From JBAZJN01 sp041651295 (GTDB lineage: Bacteria > Patescibacteriota > UBA1384 > XYA2-FULL-43-10 > CAINNR01), in the NCBI GenBank assembly GCA_041651295.1, contig JBAZJN010000017.1:1-21361 (forward strand): DNA of 21,361 nt. Reading direction: 5' to 3'. The notes under the pieces were generated by a model. The model ran no database searches, had not been told where the DNA came from, and saw only the letters and a program-made list of their open reading frames with translations. The translations under genes were made by a program, and so were the position numbers. Below are positions 21,265 through 21,361 of this stretch, piece by piece. Positions within the stretch are counted from its first letter, which is position 1; the number at the start of each line of letters is the position of its first letter.

Positions 21265-21278
21265 CATCAAATTTGATG
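21265..21278. promoter_or_regulatory. Perfect 14-bp palindrome near the 5' end of the leftward orphan
   Basis: CATCAAATTTGATG, a perfect palindrome, overlaps the possible upstream ATG. It could be an operator; there is no further evidence. Confidence 0.35.
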
Positions 21279-21288
21279 CCTAAAATAG

Positions 21289-21311
21289 AAGGCCATTTCT
21301 GGTCTTTTTTT
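21289..21311 (+). terminator. Rightward terminator near the window end
   Basis: AAGGCC (21289-21294) pairs with GGTCTT (21301-21306), including one G:U pair, around a 6-base loop, followed by a run of T. It may be the real end of the GH1 transcript, which would then run antisense through the leftward orphan. Confidence 0.5.
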
Positions 21312-21361
21312 AGTGTTTTAGAAAGTGAGCAAAAGCCATTTAAATGCTTAAAAGGTTTTTG

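Overview
The window looks like the replication-origin region of a small-genome bacterium, probably a Patescibacteria/CPR lineage. That assignment is inferred from short core proteins, many AT-rich genes without Shine-Dalgarno sites, a lone giant anchored surface protein, and a small four-helix-bundle gene between rnpA and yidD. No rRNA is present to confirm it. TGA serves as an ordinary stop in several clear genes (yidC, the four-helix protein, the HAD protein), so the code appears standard.

Layout. Positions 1-1100 hold a GC-rich membrane-anchored orphan gene with its own promoter and terminator. Positions 1115-5977 encode a 1620-residue anchored protein with carboxypeptidase-regulatory-like modules and a C39-like peptidase domain. 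Positions 6094-10236 carry recF, dnaN, an oriC-like DnaA-box cluster and dnaA, all leftward. Positions 10312-13450 hold a leftward, GC-rich, apparently three-gene unit (312-aa orphan, lipoprotein, 144-aa orphan) behind a perfect consensus promoter; both its genes and its long gaps are packed with short hairpins. Positions 13464-16927 run rightward: a coiled-coil orphan, rpmH, a 55-aa gene behind a tandem-palindrome promoter, rnpA, a four-helix-bundle gene in an inverted-repeat nest, yidD and yidC. Positions 16931-21361 contain a dispersed repeat, a GC-rich HAD phosphatase, tRNA-Ser(CGA), a hexapeptide acetyltransferase, a leaderless ATPase plus STAS-like pair, a GH1 glycosidase, and a GC-rich fragment with an in-frame stop.

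How it works together. The recF-dnaN-oriC-dnaA and rpmH-rnpA-yidD-yidC blocks are the conserved core, covering replication initiation, tRNA processing and membrane-protein insertion. Interleaved with it are isolated GC-rich orphan genes. Most have hairpin-rich coding sequence, and several have strong promoters that directly abut or overlap the preceding terminator.

The strongest candidate for an undescribed system is the hairpin-dense unit at 10312-13450. Its predicted RNA is structured along its length, including a Y-shaped leader whose closing stem lies at the predicted 5' end. A second unusual theme is intergenic palindromic arrays built of eight 8-nt units, one of which exactly fills the yidD-yidC gap. 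All calls come from reading the sequence; no database search or folding calculation was run.
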